Source of the DNA: a bacterium
Lineage (GTDB): Bacteria > Cyanobacteriota > Vampirovibrionia > Obscuribacterales > Obscuribacteraceae
NCBI GenBank assembly: GCA_016124935.1
Contig: WGMS01000009.1
Coordinates: 1 to 64,000, forward strand
Length of the DNA: 64,000 bases
Reading direction: 5' to 3'
Shown in pieces: positions 8,899 to 21,228 of this stretch. The translations under genes and the position numbers were made by a program. Below the pieces are notes generated by a model. It ran no database searches, had not been told where the DNA came from, and was given only the letters and a program-made list of their open reading frames with translations. Each line of letters begins with the position of its first letter. Positions within the stretch are counted from its first letter, which is position 1.

Positions 8899-9609
8899 AT
8901 GCCTGATCAAGTTTCTTTCACCGAAGTAAATCAACCCCTTGCCCAGACGGCATCCTCAGGCAGCGAAAGTCGCTGGCAGGACATTGCATCCGGTATCATG
9001 AGCGGTGCCGGATTCGCGACAAAAGAAGGCGCAAAACACTCTACCACAAACGACATCAGGGACATGAGCATGGGTCTTGCCGAAGGAGCAGTCCTCGGTG
9101 CCTCTGGTCAAGTTTGCAAGGCCGGCGCAAAACTTGCAAGTGATGCTCTGCATGAAGCTATTCAAGGCGGTGTCAAAAGAGCGGCAGACAATATTGTCAT
9201 CGATAAGTCCGGTCGAAGTCTGAACGAAGCCGATGACGCCGCCGAGACAAGCGGAAAGTCAGGAAAAGAGCAAGCCGTAGACAGTGCAGCTAAAGCGACT
9301 GAGCTCGGTGCAGCCATCGCAGGTGGAGTAATCTTTAGCGGACCGGTGCTTGGCCGAGGTGCTGCCGAAGCGCTTAAAGCAGGCAAAGCGGCAGAAGCCG
9401 CAAAAGAGGCCGGGCGCGCCGCCGGTCAAAACGCGCTGGAGAGCAGAGAAAAAGTAGCTCCCAAGAAAGAGTTCGATCTGAAAGGCGAAATCTTGTCCAC
9501 GCCCAAAGATATAGCCGATCACTTCAAGAAACATCCTATTAGAGCTGCAGCAGAGGCTATAGCCCTACCCAGCCTGCTTATAATCGACTCAAAACTTTCG
9601 AAAGACTAA
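8899..9609 (+). CDS. Alanine/glycine-rich protein of unknown function
   Basis: A 236-residue soluble protein without signal peptide or clear domain. It is rich in Ala, Gly and Lys. Residues 30-100 (MSGAGFATKEGAKHSTTNDIRDMSMGLAEGAVLGASGQ) and 125-175 (ATELGAAIAGGVIFSGPVLGRGAAEALKAGKAAEAAKEAG) are low-complexity amphipathic stretches resembling glycine-zipper or toxin-scaffold regions. I do not recognise a family. The codon pattern matches its neighbours, so it is likely real. It stands alone between the terminator at 8702 and the convergent larB. Confidence 0.6.
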   Translation: MPDQVSFTEVNQPLAQTASSGSESRWQDIASGIMSGAGFATKEGAKHSTTNDIRDMSMGLAEGAVLGASGQVCKAGAKLASDALHEAIQGGVKRAADNIVIDKSGRSLNEADDAAETSGKSGKEQAVDSAAKATELGAAIAGGVIFSGPVLGRGAAEALKAGKAAEAAKEAGRAAGQNALESREKVAPKKEFDLKGEILSTPKDIADHFKKHPIRAAAEAIALPSLLIIDSKLSKD

Positions 9610-9628
9610 TAGCAGAATCAAAAATGTT

Positions 9629-10405
9629 CTAAGTCGAATCGTGGTCATGGCTGACGGTAGCGTATCGCAAAGCAGCCATGGCCGCGCCATAGCCATTGTC
9701 GATGTTGACCACGGTGATACCGGCGGCGCAACTATTGAGCATGGTCAGAAGCGGGGCTATCCCACCGGAGCCGGCGCCATAACCCACCGAGGTCGGGACC
9801 GCTATCACCGGACAGGCGACGAGCCCGCCCACCACGCTGGGCAGGGCGCCATCCATGCCGGCTACGACTATCAAGCAATCCTGCTTCATAAGAAGTTCGG
9901 TGCGGTCTAACAAACGATGGATACCAGCCACTCCAACATCGAAGATTCTCTCCAGTTCGACTCCACAGTATTCGAGGATCATGCAAGCCTCTTCGGCCAC
10001 ATTCAAATCGGCGGTACCGGCAGAAACCACCGCACAACGGAATTTAGAAAGAACCGGATCGCGATCATTCAGATCGCCGATAACAAGAACCCGGGCACTT
10101 TCGTTGTAATAAGCGGCAGGAAATGCGCTTCGAATCTCTTCTACTTGCTCCGGCAACACTCTGGTAGCAAAGACTTTCGCACTGTGATCAAGTAAACTGC
10201 GCGCCACCTCGACAATCTGGACAGCGCTCTTTCCCGGAGCATAGATAGTCTCGGGGAAACCCTGCCGCAACTCTCTATGGGTATCGGCACAGGCGAAACC
10301 CAGATCGGTGAAAGGCATGTGCTTGAGTCGGCCAAGCGCCTCTTCGGGCGATACTTCGCCATTTGCCACCAGAGACAGCAGCCGGGTCAATTGATCGCCA
10401 TTCAT
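9629..10405 (-). CDS. larB: Nickel-pincer cofactor biosynthesis protein LarB
   Basis: LarB carboxylates the pyridinium ring of nicotinic acid adenine dinucleotide and hydrolyses its phosphoanhydride, the first step towards the nickel-pincer nucleotide of lactate racemase and related enzymes. The 258-residue protein has an N-terminal family-specific part and a C-terminal PurE/AIR-carboxylase-like domain with VVSAGTADLNVAEEA, VVAGMDGALPSVVGGLV and a glycine-rich PTSVGYGAGSGGIAPLLTMLNSCAAGITVVNIDNGYGAA. It follows larE by 13 bases in the same direction. larC and the racemase gene larA are not in the window. Confidence 0.92.
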   Translation of the reverse strand: MNGDQLTRLLSLVANGEVSPEEALGRLKHMPFTDLGFACADTHRELRQGFPETIYAPGKSAVQIVEVARSLLDHSAKVFATRVLPEQVEEIRSAFPAAYYNESARVLVIGDLNDRDPVLSKFRCAVVSAGTADLNVAEEACMILEYCGVELERIFDVGVAGIHRLLDRTELLMKQDCLIVVAGMDGALPSVVGGLVACPVIAVPTSVGYGAGSGGIAPLLTMLNSCAAGITVVNIDNGYGAAMAALRYATVSHDHDST

Positions 10406-10418
10406 AGGAATCGCCGCC

Positions 10419-11291
10419 TTACTTCAGCGCGGCTGCAACTCTACTGGAAGCCGCCACCGGCGCCGCGTCGGCACCACCGGTCTTGTAGCCCTGGGGATCG
10501 ATATCGACTTCTGAGAATCCGATTCTGATAAGTTCTTCTTCGATACGCAAAACCATGTGGGGACGGACTTTGAAGACGTAGAGCTCATCAGCGCCTACTT
10601 CAACCGAAGCCTTACCTTCGAAATTACGCACCCTTACTTGATTGAAGCCGAGACTGCGCAGATAGCTTTCGCCTTTCTCGACCAGATTTAGTTTTTCCAC
10701 TGTAACCTCCACGTTCACCGGAATGCGCGAAGCAAGGCAGGCATCCTGGGGTTTGTCCCAGGATGGAAGACAGGCTCTGCGCGCCAGAAAACGAATCTCT
10801 CGCTTGGTTAGACCGGCATCGACCAGGGGGCTCTCCACCTTGAACTGATCGGCTGCCATGTGCCCGGGCCGATGCTCGCCCTGATCATTGACATTCGCCC
10901 CGGAGGCGATGTGCTGAATCCCCCACTGACGGGCCTTTTTAGAAAGTGCATCGAAAAGGGTAGCTTTGCAGAAGAAGCAGCGCATCCCTCCATTCTCTTT
11001 ATACTGAGGAATCGAAATCTCGTCGGTCTCGACCTCTTCGAGATCCCAATCACAAAGCTCGGCCTGGGCCCTTGCCGAACGCAAAGAATCCGCCGCCAGG
11101 CTTGACGAAATCCCGATAACCACCCTGGCACGGTTGACCAGCAGACTCCTGGCGTAATGCGACACCAGAGAGCTGTCCACCCCGCCCGAATATGCCACCA
11201 CCAGACTGCCGAGCTGCAAAATTCTGTTTACCAGAATCTGCTCTTTCTGCTCGACTATCTCAATCTCCTCTGGAGTTAATTTGAGTTCCAT
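10419..11291 (-). CDS. larE: ATP-dependent sacrificial sulfur transferase LarE
   Basis: LarE adenylates the LarB product and donates sulfur, from its own cysteine in the lactobacillar enzyme, leaving dehydroalanine. The PP-loop ATPase motif SGGVDSS is at residues 35-41. The sulfur-donor position is kept as Cys185 in QDACLASRIP. The C-terminal part (EKGESYLRSLGFNQVRVRNFEG) is typical of the family, and 290 residues is a normal length. It is the first gene of the larE-larB pair and starts 36 bases after the nucleotide-sugar dehydratase gene, so it may be transcribed with that gene. Confidence 0.92.
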   Translation of the reverse strand: MELKLTPEEIEIVEQKEQILVNRILQLGSLVVAYSGGVDSSLVSHYARSLLVNRARVVIGISSSLAADSLRSARAQAELCDWDLEEVETDEISIPQYKENGGMRCFFCKATLFDALSKKARQWGIQHIASGANVNDQGEHRPGHMAADQFKVESPLVDAGLTKREIRFLARRACLPSWDKPQDACLASRIPVNVEVTVEKLNLVEKGESYLRSLGFNQVRVRNFEGKASVEVGADELYVFKVRPHMVLRIEEELIRIGFSEVDIDPQGYKTGGADAAPVAASSRVAAALK

Positions 11292-11327
11292 TTCCCTAAC
11301 TCTCTATCCTGTTCTTATCCAGTCGCC

Positions 11328-13277
11328 TTAATTTAGCCCGTATGTCTTGCTTTCGGTCACTCCCGGCTTCAAGCAACCGCCTACTATCTTGTTGAGCTCA
11401 GCATGCACGCCCATGTCGTCGGCATCCTGCACCCCTTTCTCCAGCCTCTCGATATAACCTCCCAGTTGTTCACGATTGATAGGCTGGGGTTTGCCCACAA
11501 AAATCTTGTCATAGACCGTCTTAGTCAGCCCTTCTTCCCTGGTGAGCAGCTCTTCATACAGCTTCTCGCCCGGTCTCAAACCGATGAATTCGATCTCTAT
11601 GTCCACTCCCGGCTTCAATCCGCTGAAGCGAATCAGATCATTGGCAAGATCGAGAATCTTCACCGGCTCACCCATATCGAGCACAAAGATCTCGCCGCCT
11701 TTACCAAGAGCGGTCGCCTGTAGAATAAGCTGCACCGCCTCCGGTATCAACATGAAGTAGCGGGTAGCCTCGGGATGGGTAACGGTAACCGGACCGCCCA
11801 TGGCTATTTGTTTGCGCCATACCGGAATGACAGAGCCCCGGCTGGCGAGAACGTTTCCAAAACGCACCGCCACATATTTGGTGCCGGTACGATTGGCGAG
11901 GTCCTGCACCACCAGCTCCGCCATACGCTTGGTGGCGCCCATAACGGATGTGGGGTTGACAGCCTTGTCGCTGGAGACAAGCACAAAGGTCTCCACCTCA
12001 TAAAGATGCGAAAGTTCGGCGATTACTCTGGTACCGAGAACGTTGTTAGCGACGGCCTCGGTGACGTTGCATTCCATTAACGGCACATGTTTATGAGCGG
12101 CAGCATGGAACACAGTGCTCGGTTTGAACTTCTCAAAAATGGCTTTCATCCGGATTATGTCCCGGATATCTGCTATCACCGGCACAATTTCCACCGGCTC
12201 CGGTCTGGCTTTGAGCTCTTGCTCGATAGAGAAGATAGAGTTTTCACCCTTACCCAGAAGAATCAGACGGGTTGGTTGAAATCGCATAATCTGCCGACAG
12301 AGTTCGCTACCGATGGAACCGCCGGCACCGGTGACGAGCACGGTGCGATCTTCGAGGTAGCCGGCGATGGAGGCGTTGTCCATCTCGATAGGAGCGCGAC
12401 CGAGCAGGTCTTCGAGCGAAACTTCTCTCAACTGGCTGACACTTACTTTGCCGTCAATCAGCTCGAAGAGTCCGGGCAGAATTCTTGTATCGACCTCGCA
12501 TTCGCGGCAGATATCGACAATCTTACGAATCTCGGATGCCGGTGCCGATGGCATGGCGATAATCACCTGATCTATGAAAAGAGACTCAATTAGACTGGGC
12601 AATTCTTTTGTGGTACCGAATACGGTGAGAGCACCAATTCTGGTTCTCAACTTCGAGGGGTCGTCGTCAATCAGACCGACCACATCTACTCCGAGGTCGG
12701 AGCGCTGGGATAGCTCTTTGAGAACCATCTGTCCGGCATCGCCCGCGCCAACGACAAGACTGCGCCGGCGAATCGGCTGCCGCCAGTGCTTTCTCTGGCT
12801 GTGCTCGATGGCGAGCCGGCGAAGCACCCGGGGACCGGAGAGGCTCAAGAAAGCGAGAACGCAGTTGATGAAAATTATCCCGTAGGACATATGATGGCCG
12901 CCGATCACCAGATAACCAGAGGCTCTGACAATCAGGAAAATGGTGGTGACCGAGAGTACCGAGCAGAAAAGCTCCATCACTTCGGTGAGCCCGGTGTATC
13001 TCCACAGACGCCGGTAGACACCGAATGCCCAGTTGGAGAGAAGCATCATTGTGATGGTCAGAGGAGCATAGACCGAAAGTTGATACCAGTAAGGCTCGGC
13101 GATATGACCATCGAAACGAATCAAATACGCCCCCAGAAGGGCGACAGAGAGCACTCCGCAGTCGAGAATCACCTGCATGACTCGCTTCCAGCGAACTTGC
13201 TCAACGAGCTTGACCGAATTCGACGGTGCTTCAGCTGCAGGCGTTCCGGAGTTATCTACTTTTTCCAGGCTGTCCAA
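11328..13277 (-). CDS. Membrane-bound nucleotide-sugar 4,6-dehydratase/epimerase (CapD/WbpM/PglF type)
   Basis: A 649-residue polysaccharide-biosynthesis enzyme. Four or five membrane segments (about 35-140; VILDCGVLSVALLGAYLIRF) are followed by a first Rossmann domain with VVGAGDAGQMVLKEL (about 175-280). A second extended short-chain-dehydrogenase domain follows, with the NAD motif VLVTGAGGSIGSELCRQI near 305. The active-site stretch VSSDKAVNPTSVMGATKRMAE has Met in place of the usual Tyr of YxxxK, as in the large WbpM/PglF/CapD dehydratases that act on UDP-GlcNAc. RPGEKLYEELL is the usual C-terminal signature. It probably feeds a capsule, exopolysaccharide or glycoprotein sugar. Confidence 0.9.
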   Translation of the reverse strand: MDSLEKVDNSGTPAAEAPSNSVKLVEQVRWKRVMQVILDCGVLSVALLGAYLIRFDGHIAEPYWYQLSVYAPLTITMMLLSNWAFGVYRRLWRYTGLTEVMELFCSVLSVTTIFLIVRASGYLVIGGHHMSYGIIFINCVLAFLSLSGPRVLRRLAIEHSQRKHWRQPIRRRSLVVGAGDAGQMVLKELSQRSDLGVDVVGLIDDDPSKLRTRIGALTVFGTTKELPSLIESLFIDQVIIAMPSAPASEIRKIVDICRECEVDTRILPGLFELIDGKVSVSQLREVSLEDLLGRAPIEMDNASIAGYLEDRTVLVTGAGGSIGSELCRQIMRFQPTRLILLGKGENSIFSIEQELKARPEPVEIVPVIADIRDIIRMKAIFEKFKPSTVFHAAAHKHVPLMECNVTEAVANNVLGTRVIAELSHLYEVETFVLVSSDKAVNPTSVMGATKRMAELVVQDLANRTGTKYVAVRFGNVLASRGSVIPVWRKQIAMGGPVTVTHPEATRYFMLIPEAVQLILQATALGKGGEIFVLDMGEPVKILDLANDLIRFSGLKPGVDIEIEFIGLRPGEKLYEELLTREEGLTKTVYDKIFVGKPQPINREQLGGYIERLEKGVQDADDMGVHAELNKIVGGCLKPGVTESKTYGLN

Positions 13278-13435
13278 GCGTAATCGACCCCACTGACGGA
13301 GATGACCATAAGAAACGGGCCGATTCTACACTAGTCAGGAGATTAATAACTTAGGCTCTATTCAGGTTAAATGGTGTTGCCAAGAGGACTGATTGACGCT
13401 CCCATTCGATGACAAGCAAATAATGCCGCAAACCG

Positions 13436-14359
13436 CTATTTGACGCTCATTTTGCCCTTTTGCTGGCTGACCCATTCCTTAACCCGCTCTTCAGGCAGGC
13501 CGAGGGCCATGGAGGTGCCGCGTATAGCCACATCGTGACCGACGTCGAGCTTGAGAATCTGGTTGTATTTACGGATACACATGAGCTTGATGGCACCGTC
13601 CTGGAGAGAGCCGGTGGCGCTCCATACAAGAAACCCGGCCACTAAGTAGCCCATGATCAAACCGGCCAAAGCCGGCAACCAGTGGAAGGTGAGATAGCCT
13701 GCAGTAATTTTAATGCTATAGAAGTACAAACCCACTTCATACAACGCAAACAAGAGAATGTAGAGTTTAACGTTGCGTTTTTCGTACTTCTTGGTTAAAT
13801 CCTTCTGTTGATCACGCACAAAAATCTCACCACGGCTCTGTTTGAACCATTTGGTGTTGATCTCTTTGGGTTCGGGAAACAGGAAGTAAGCTCCAAGAAC
13901 CGTGAGGATAAGGAAGCATGGACCATAATAGTGATTGGCGTCCGCCAGTCGATAACCCTCGTACCAGAGTACGACATAAGGAATGTACATGGCAGCGAGA
14001 CAGAGCAGGAAATATCTGCCTGCTCCCATTTTCTGCTCCACTTTGGAGCCGAAAAACCATAAAAAATAAGAGTTCCCGATTACCTGAAAACCTGCGAATG
14101 CCGCCATGGAGGCCATGGGCAATTGCCCGAAAATCTTCTCCCATTGCTGATTGACAATCCACTGCTGCATGGTGATAGCGGTAAAGCTGTTGTTGTCCAT
14201 CCAGCGCTGAGCCAGGGCATGGGGCTCCCAGAGCTCGATTTTATTGGTGCTCATAAAAGCATAGGCGACCACGAAGCCGAAGATAACCATCATGGTCACA
14301 ATCGGAATTGCACCCTGGGTATCAATCTGGACATCGTTGCCTGACTGGCCGTAAGTCAT
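13436..14359 (-). CDS. Rhomboid-like membrane protein with cysteine in place of the catalytic serine
   Basis: A 307-residue polytopic membrane protein. The block GNSYFLWFFGSKVEQKMGAGRYFLL (95-119) is the loop/TM2 signature of rhomboid proteases (GNxxFLWxFGxxvE). About 30 residues on, YYGPCFLILTVLGAYFLFPE (144-163) occupies the place of the active-site GxSG helix, but reads G146-P-C148-F. A later FHWLPALAGLIMGYLVAGFL (225-244) keeps the helix-6 histidine (His226) and glycines. It may be an inactive, iRhom-like member or a Cys-nucleophile variant. I start at the ATG at 14359; the frame extends to 14491 but the extra 44 residues are polar and unlike a rhomboid N-terminus. A cytoplasmic C-terminal tail of about 55 residues follows. 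Confidence 0.65.
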   Translation of the reverse strand: MTYGQSGNDVQIDTQGAIPIVTMMVIFGFVVAYAFMSTNKIELWEPHALAQRWMDNNSFTAITMQQWIVNQQWEKIFGQLPMASMAAFAGFQVIGNSYFLWFFGSKVEQKMGAGRYFLLCLAAMYIPYVVLWYEGYRLADANHYYGPCFLILTVLGAYFLFPEPKEINTKWFKQSRGEIFVRDQQKDLTKKYEKRNVKLYILLFALYEVGLYFYSIKITAGYLTFHWLPALAGLIMGYLVAGFLVWSATGSLQDGAIKLMCIRKYNQILKLDVGHDVAIRGTSMALGLPEERVKEWVSQQKGKMSVK

Positions 14360-14595
14360 CTCGTCTATCCTGTTTTCGAAAGGAGAATTCTGAGAACTCG
14401 AGTCTCTATATAAGATTACCCTTATCCAGTCCTGCTGTAACCATGGTTGCCAAGGTGGCAAAAACAGGCGCAGTCCACCTTCTGCGTCCATGGCTCAGCC
14501 AGCGCCAATCTCGGAGATCGACACCAGTCAGACCGGATCAGATAAGCAGAGCATGGTCCGATAAACGGGCCTCAATCCAGCAGAGAATCAAAGAA

Positions 14596-17178
<2,583 letters not shown>

Positions 17179-17300
17179 TGCTGAGCGATCCTCTATCCTA
17201 AAGTAGGTGATCTTATCTCAGACCCGACCCAAGCTCAACGAAAGAGGAGAGGCATGCAAAGATTTTTCACTGATCCGACTTACATTATTGTAAGGCGAGC

Positions 17301-17334
17301 CGCTTTTGATTAAAGTCGTTGATCAAAAGAAGCG
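17301..17334 (+). promoter_or_regulatory. Hairpin just upstream of the tyrS ribosome-binding site
   Basis: CGCTTTTGAT (17301-17310) pairs with ATCAAAAGaAGCG (17322-17334) with one bulged A, giving a long stem that ends 2 bases before the GAGGAG site at 17337. It would bury a possible TTG start at 17319, which favours the GTG at 17349. It could be a leader structure controlling tyrS translation. No conserved T-box sequence is seen. The role is inferred. Confidence 0.45.
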
Positions 17335-17348
17335 ACGAGGAGAAGACG

Positions 17349-18602
17349 GTGGACGCCATAAAAACCGACTCTAAAAAGAGCGAAGAGAAACTTCCCGAGG
17401 CAATCATCGAAGAAGCCCGCGAGTTGGGGCGTGGAGCCGAGATCTTGCCGGACGGATACATGGGTCTTGCCCGCAAGCTATATGAAGTAAAGAAAGCCGG
17501 TCGCAAACTGAGGGTAAAGCTCGGTGTCGACCCTACCTCTACCGATTTGCACCTGGGGCACTCGGTGGTCTTTCGCAAGCTTCGACTTTTTCAGGACTTC
17601 GGACATCAGATTGTTCTTATCATCGGTGGATTCACCGCCCAGATAGGAGACCCCTCCGGACGCAACGCCACCCGTCCGCAGCTCACCTCGGAGCAAGTCA
17701 AGGAGAACGCCCGGACCTATTTAGACCAGATGGGGCTGATTCTGGACATAGAAAAGACCGAGACCCGAAACAATGAAGAGTGGCTGGCTCCGATGAATCT
17801 GAATGACATTCTCAAGCTGGCTGGCAAAGTCACTGTTCAACAGCTTCTAGCCAAAGAAGCGTTCGGCGAGAGAATGGAAAACCAGCAACCGATCTCTTTC
17901 CATGAGCTTTTCTACCCGATTCTCCAGGGCTATGATTCGGTCGCCATCGAAGCGGACGTGGAGCTGGGCGGAACGGATCAGCGCTTCAACATTCTTCAAG
18001 GTCGTGAACTGCAACCGCACTACAATCTGGACCAGCAGGTGGCTTTCCTGCTGCCACTAATAGAAGGCACCGACGGCGCCAAGAAGATGTCGAAAACCTA
18101 CGACAATTTCATCGGTCTATCCGAGCCGCCCTCGGACATGTTCGGCAAATGTATGCGTATTCCCGACGAGCTCATCATCAAATATTTCGAGCTCACCACC
18201 ACTCTTTCGGGCGCCGAAGTAGACGAAATCAAGGACTTTCTTCAGTCCGGGGGCAATCCCAAAGAGGCGAAAGCAAGATTGGCAAAACAGATTGTTCTGC
18301 AATACCACGGTAAAGATGCCGCCGACGACGCCCTCACCGAATGGGATACCATTCACAGCAAACGGCAGATCCCCGACGACATGCCCGAATATAAGCTGAC
18401 CGAAGAAAAACCGCTATTTCGTCTTCTGGTCGACGCGGAGCTGGCAAGCGGTTCAGGGCAAGCCAAGCGGCTGATCGCCGATGGCGGAGTGCGCATTGAC
18501 GGCGATCAGGTCAAAGACCCCAATCAATCCATCAAACCGAGTCAGGGAGACTCTTTAGTGCTTCAGGTGGGCAGAAGACGCTTCATCCGCATCAATCTCT
18601 AA
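17349..18602 (+). CDS. tyrS: Tyrosine-tRNA ligase
   Basis: Class I synthetase that charges tRNA-Tyr. Visible motifs are DLHLGHSVVFRKL (HIGH-equivalent), IGDPSGRN, the Tyr-pocket/ATP stretch VELGGTDQRFNILQGRELQ and KKMSKTYDN (KMSKS-equivalent). A C-terminal S4 RNA-binding domain follows (KRLIADGGVRIDGDQVKDPNQSI). I start at GTG 17349 because GAGGAG sits 6 bases before it; an upstream TTG at 17319 lies inside a stable hairpin and adds only ten charged residues. From GTG the protein is 417 residues, normal for the TyrS2/TyrZ type. Confidence 0.96.
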   Translation: MDAIKTDSKKSEEKLPEAIIEEARELGRGAEILPDGYMGLARKLYEVKKAGRKLRVKLGVDPTSTDLHLGHSVVFRKLRLFQDFGHQIVLIIGGFTAQIGDPSGRNATRPQLTSEQVKENARTYLDQMGLILDIEKTETRNNEEWLAPMNLNDILKLAGKVTVQQLLAKEAFGERMENQQPISFHELFYPILQGYDSVAIEADVELGGTDQRFNILQGRELQPHYNLDQQVAFLLPLIEGTDGAKKMSKTYDNFIGLSEPPSDMFGKCMRIPDELIIKYFELTTTLSGAEVDEIKDFLQSGGNPKEAKARLAKQIVLQYHGKDAADDALTEWDTIHSKRQIPDDMPEYKLTEEKPLFRLLVDAELASGSGQAKRLIADGGVRIDGDQVKDPNQSIKPSQGDSLVLQVGRRRFIRINL

Positions 18603-18750
18603 TGCCCCGGCTGCCTTTCTCTTTCTAGAGGACTGATACCACTATCGGTTACGCAAAACTATTCCAGTTTCATTGTGTCAAGCAAAGACAGAGCCTGAAA
18701 GCACCATAAGCGCCACCAGCGACATATCTGAAGCGTATTTCAAACCGACT

Positions 18751-19818
18751 CTAACGAAGGGCAGCCCTCAGTCCGTAGTTTACCACTCCCCGTCCACCGG
18801 CCTGGACTACGCGGCGCATCTTGCCGCCTTTTCGCTTTTGCTTCTTCTGGGGCACCTGACCGAGCATCTCTTGCGATTTTGCTCCGCTGCGATCGACCAG
18901 CATGCCGCTGTCATTGCGAAAGTCCTCGTTCTTATCATACTTCGGTCTTCCATAGTCGACAAAATGAGCGACATCGAACTGATTGAAAGGCAGAAATGGT
19001 CTTACGGCCATGCGCTCATGCATTATCACATCGGTGGTTTTGAACGCTCCAGCCGGGATCTTCTGCCCCTTTTGCAAAGCCAGACTGGCAAGCTGGACAT
19101 TGTTTACGGTGTCTGACGTATGGAGCCTGTGCTTGGCCTCGTACTTCTTGTCGAAGCCCTGCATGTTGGAGCGACGCACCATGGCCTGTGGATGTTCATG
19201 AATATGGGCGAGCTGCATGCGTCGAAAAGCCTGATCTTTGGCGGCGCGAGAAAGAGACGGATTGGTCCACAGATCGTGCAGGCGCCCGGCGAATTCAATC
19301 TCCCGAACCAGATCCTGCGGGTTCCAGTATCCCGGTAAGCAATGCAGCACCGTGCCGTCTGAGGCCAGAACAAATGTCTGCAAATTATGCGGTCCGGCTC
19401 CGTTGGTGGTCTTTATAGCATTGCCGTCAGGACGATGCGCCCCGGAAAAACCGGCATAACTCTCTTTCGAGATATCTCGATAACCGCAAACAAGTTCATT
19501 CTTCAATACGGAATAGGCTGGGTCCTGCGAGAGCGACACGGCTCTCAAGCTATTGGCCGCCGATCATGTGGCGCCGTCCATCTGCCCAATCATCTGAACC
19601 CAGAGGATCATCTTGCCCTGGCTGCGGGCTGACTTGATAGCTTCGGAAAGATGAGTATGCCAGCGGATATCCTGGTTGACCCGATCGATATTCTCTTTGG
19701 CGGCATATCCGGGCAAAAGCTTGCTGTTCTTGGCTTTGGCATCCGCCGCCGCCCCACCGGTTAAAAGCGCCAGCCCCAGAGACAAAGCCAGAAAAGCTCT
19801 TTTGGAAGACCAGATCAT
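18751..19818 (-). CDS. Secreted thioredoxin-fold protein with in-frame UGA: candidate selenoprotein
   Basis: One reading frame runs from ATG 19818 (AGAGGTG 7 bases upstream) to 18751, broken only by a TGA at 19566-19564, codon 85. The first part has a signal peptide and the thioredoxin opening HLSEAIKSARSQGKMILWVQMIGQMDGAT. Then comes UGA, then SAANSLRAVSLSQDPAYSVLKNELVCGYRDI and later NLQTFVLASDGTVLHCLPGYWNPQDLVREIEFA, a normal thioredoxin C-terminal half. The last 80 residues are basic. The UGA falls where thioredoxin-like proteins carry a redox Cys, which fits selenocysteine. A hairpin 17 bases downstream fits a bacterial SECIS. Read as selenoprotein it has 355 residues. The alternatives are a recent nonsense mutation, or separate translation of the downstream part from a TTG at 19548. 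UGA is a normal stop in neighbours such as clpA and dabB, so general reassignment is unlikely. Confidence 0.65.
19529..19546 (-). promoter_or_regulatory. SECIS-like hairpin downstream of the in-frame UGA
   Basis: On the reverse strand GAGAGC (19546-19541) pairs perfectly with GCTCTC (19534-19529) around the loop CGUGUC, with a U-G pair extending the stem. The distance from the UGA to the loop is 23 bases, the loop is 6 bases, and its second base is G. As I recall the published bacterial SECIS rules (loop 16-37 bases from the UGA, 3-14 base loop, G in the first two loop positions), all are met. Confidence 0.55.
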
Positions 19819-19900
19819 AGATGAACACCTCTAACGTCCTATTGGCAATATACCTTGACAGACGCAGGGGAAGTTCAAAAAGTTCAAAAGAACTCTCGAT

Positions 19901-20884
<984 letters not shown>

Positions 20885-21228
20885 TACTTCCGAATTGGAT
20901 ACTGTCGTAAAACGACTCGACTGGCTCTGATTCTGGTTAGTAATTTTGCGTTTCGCTTTCTAGTGATCACGCACCGGTGATAGTGTGATCATCGACACAT
21001 TTATACCAACGATACTAAGCCGATTTGCCAAATAGTTCAAGCCCCCAGAGGGCATATGCGCAGCAGATCCTAATAAGCCCCGCATTCGATACCGATCGAG
21101 AAGCTCACTTGCCAGAGTCCTCTATCGCCCGAAGCTTCTCTTCGCTAAACAGAAATCTCCCCCAGCCGCCTCTATATGTCTCGAAAACAAGCTTCCCTGC
21201 TTTATCAGAAGCTTGAATAAGTTCAGCT
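20885..21228. promoter_or_regulatory. Intergenic region with a 7-bp inverted repeat
   Basis: This 344-base stretch lies between two reverse-strand genes. TGATCAC at 20964-20970 is repeated in inverted form as GTGATCA at 20985-20991, with the first arm inside the palindrome GTGATCAC (20963-20970). It could be an operator of the gene ending at 19901. No gene is seen; a 63-codon frame at 21025-21216 has no ribosome-binding site or family likeness. Confidence 0.35.

Noticed and set aside
8607..8906. Coding frame of 99 codons after htrA
   Set aside because: It runs through a perfect terminator hairpin, has no ribosome-binding site and no family likeness.
14360..14491. 44-residue N-terminal extension of the rhomboid-like gene
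   Set aside because: Polar, unlike any rhomboid N-terminus; the ATG at 14359 gives a normal membrane protein start.
17179..17318. T-box leader for leuS or tyrS
   Set aside because: No AGGGTGGNACCGCG-like T-box sequence on either strand between the two genes.
18751..19818. General UGA reassignment (as in Gracilibacteria) to explain the in-frame TGA
   Set aside because: UGA ends other genes normally here, for example clpA at 55025 and dabB at 57931.
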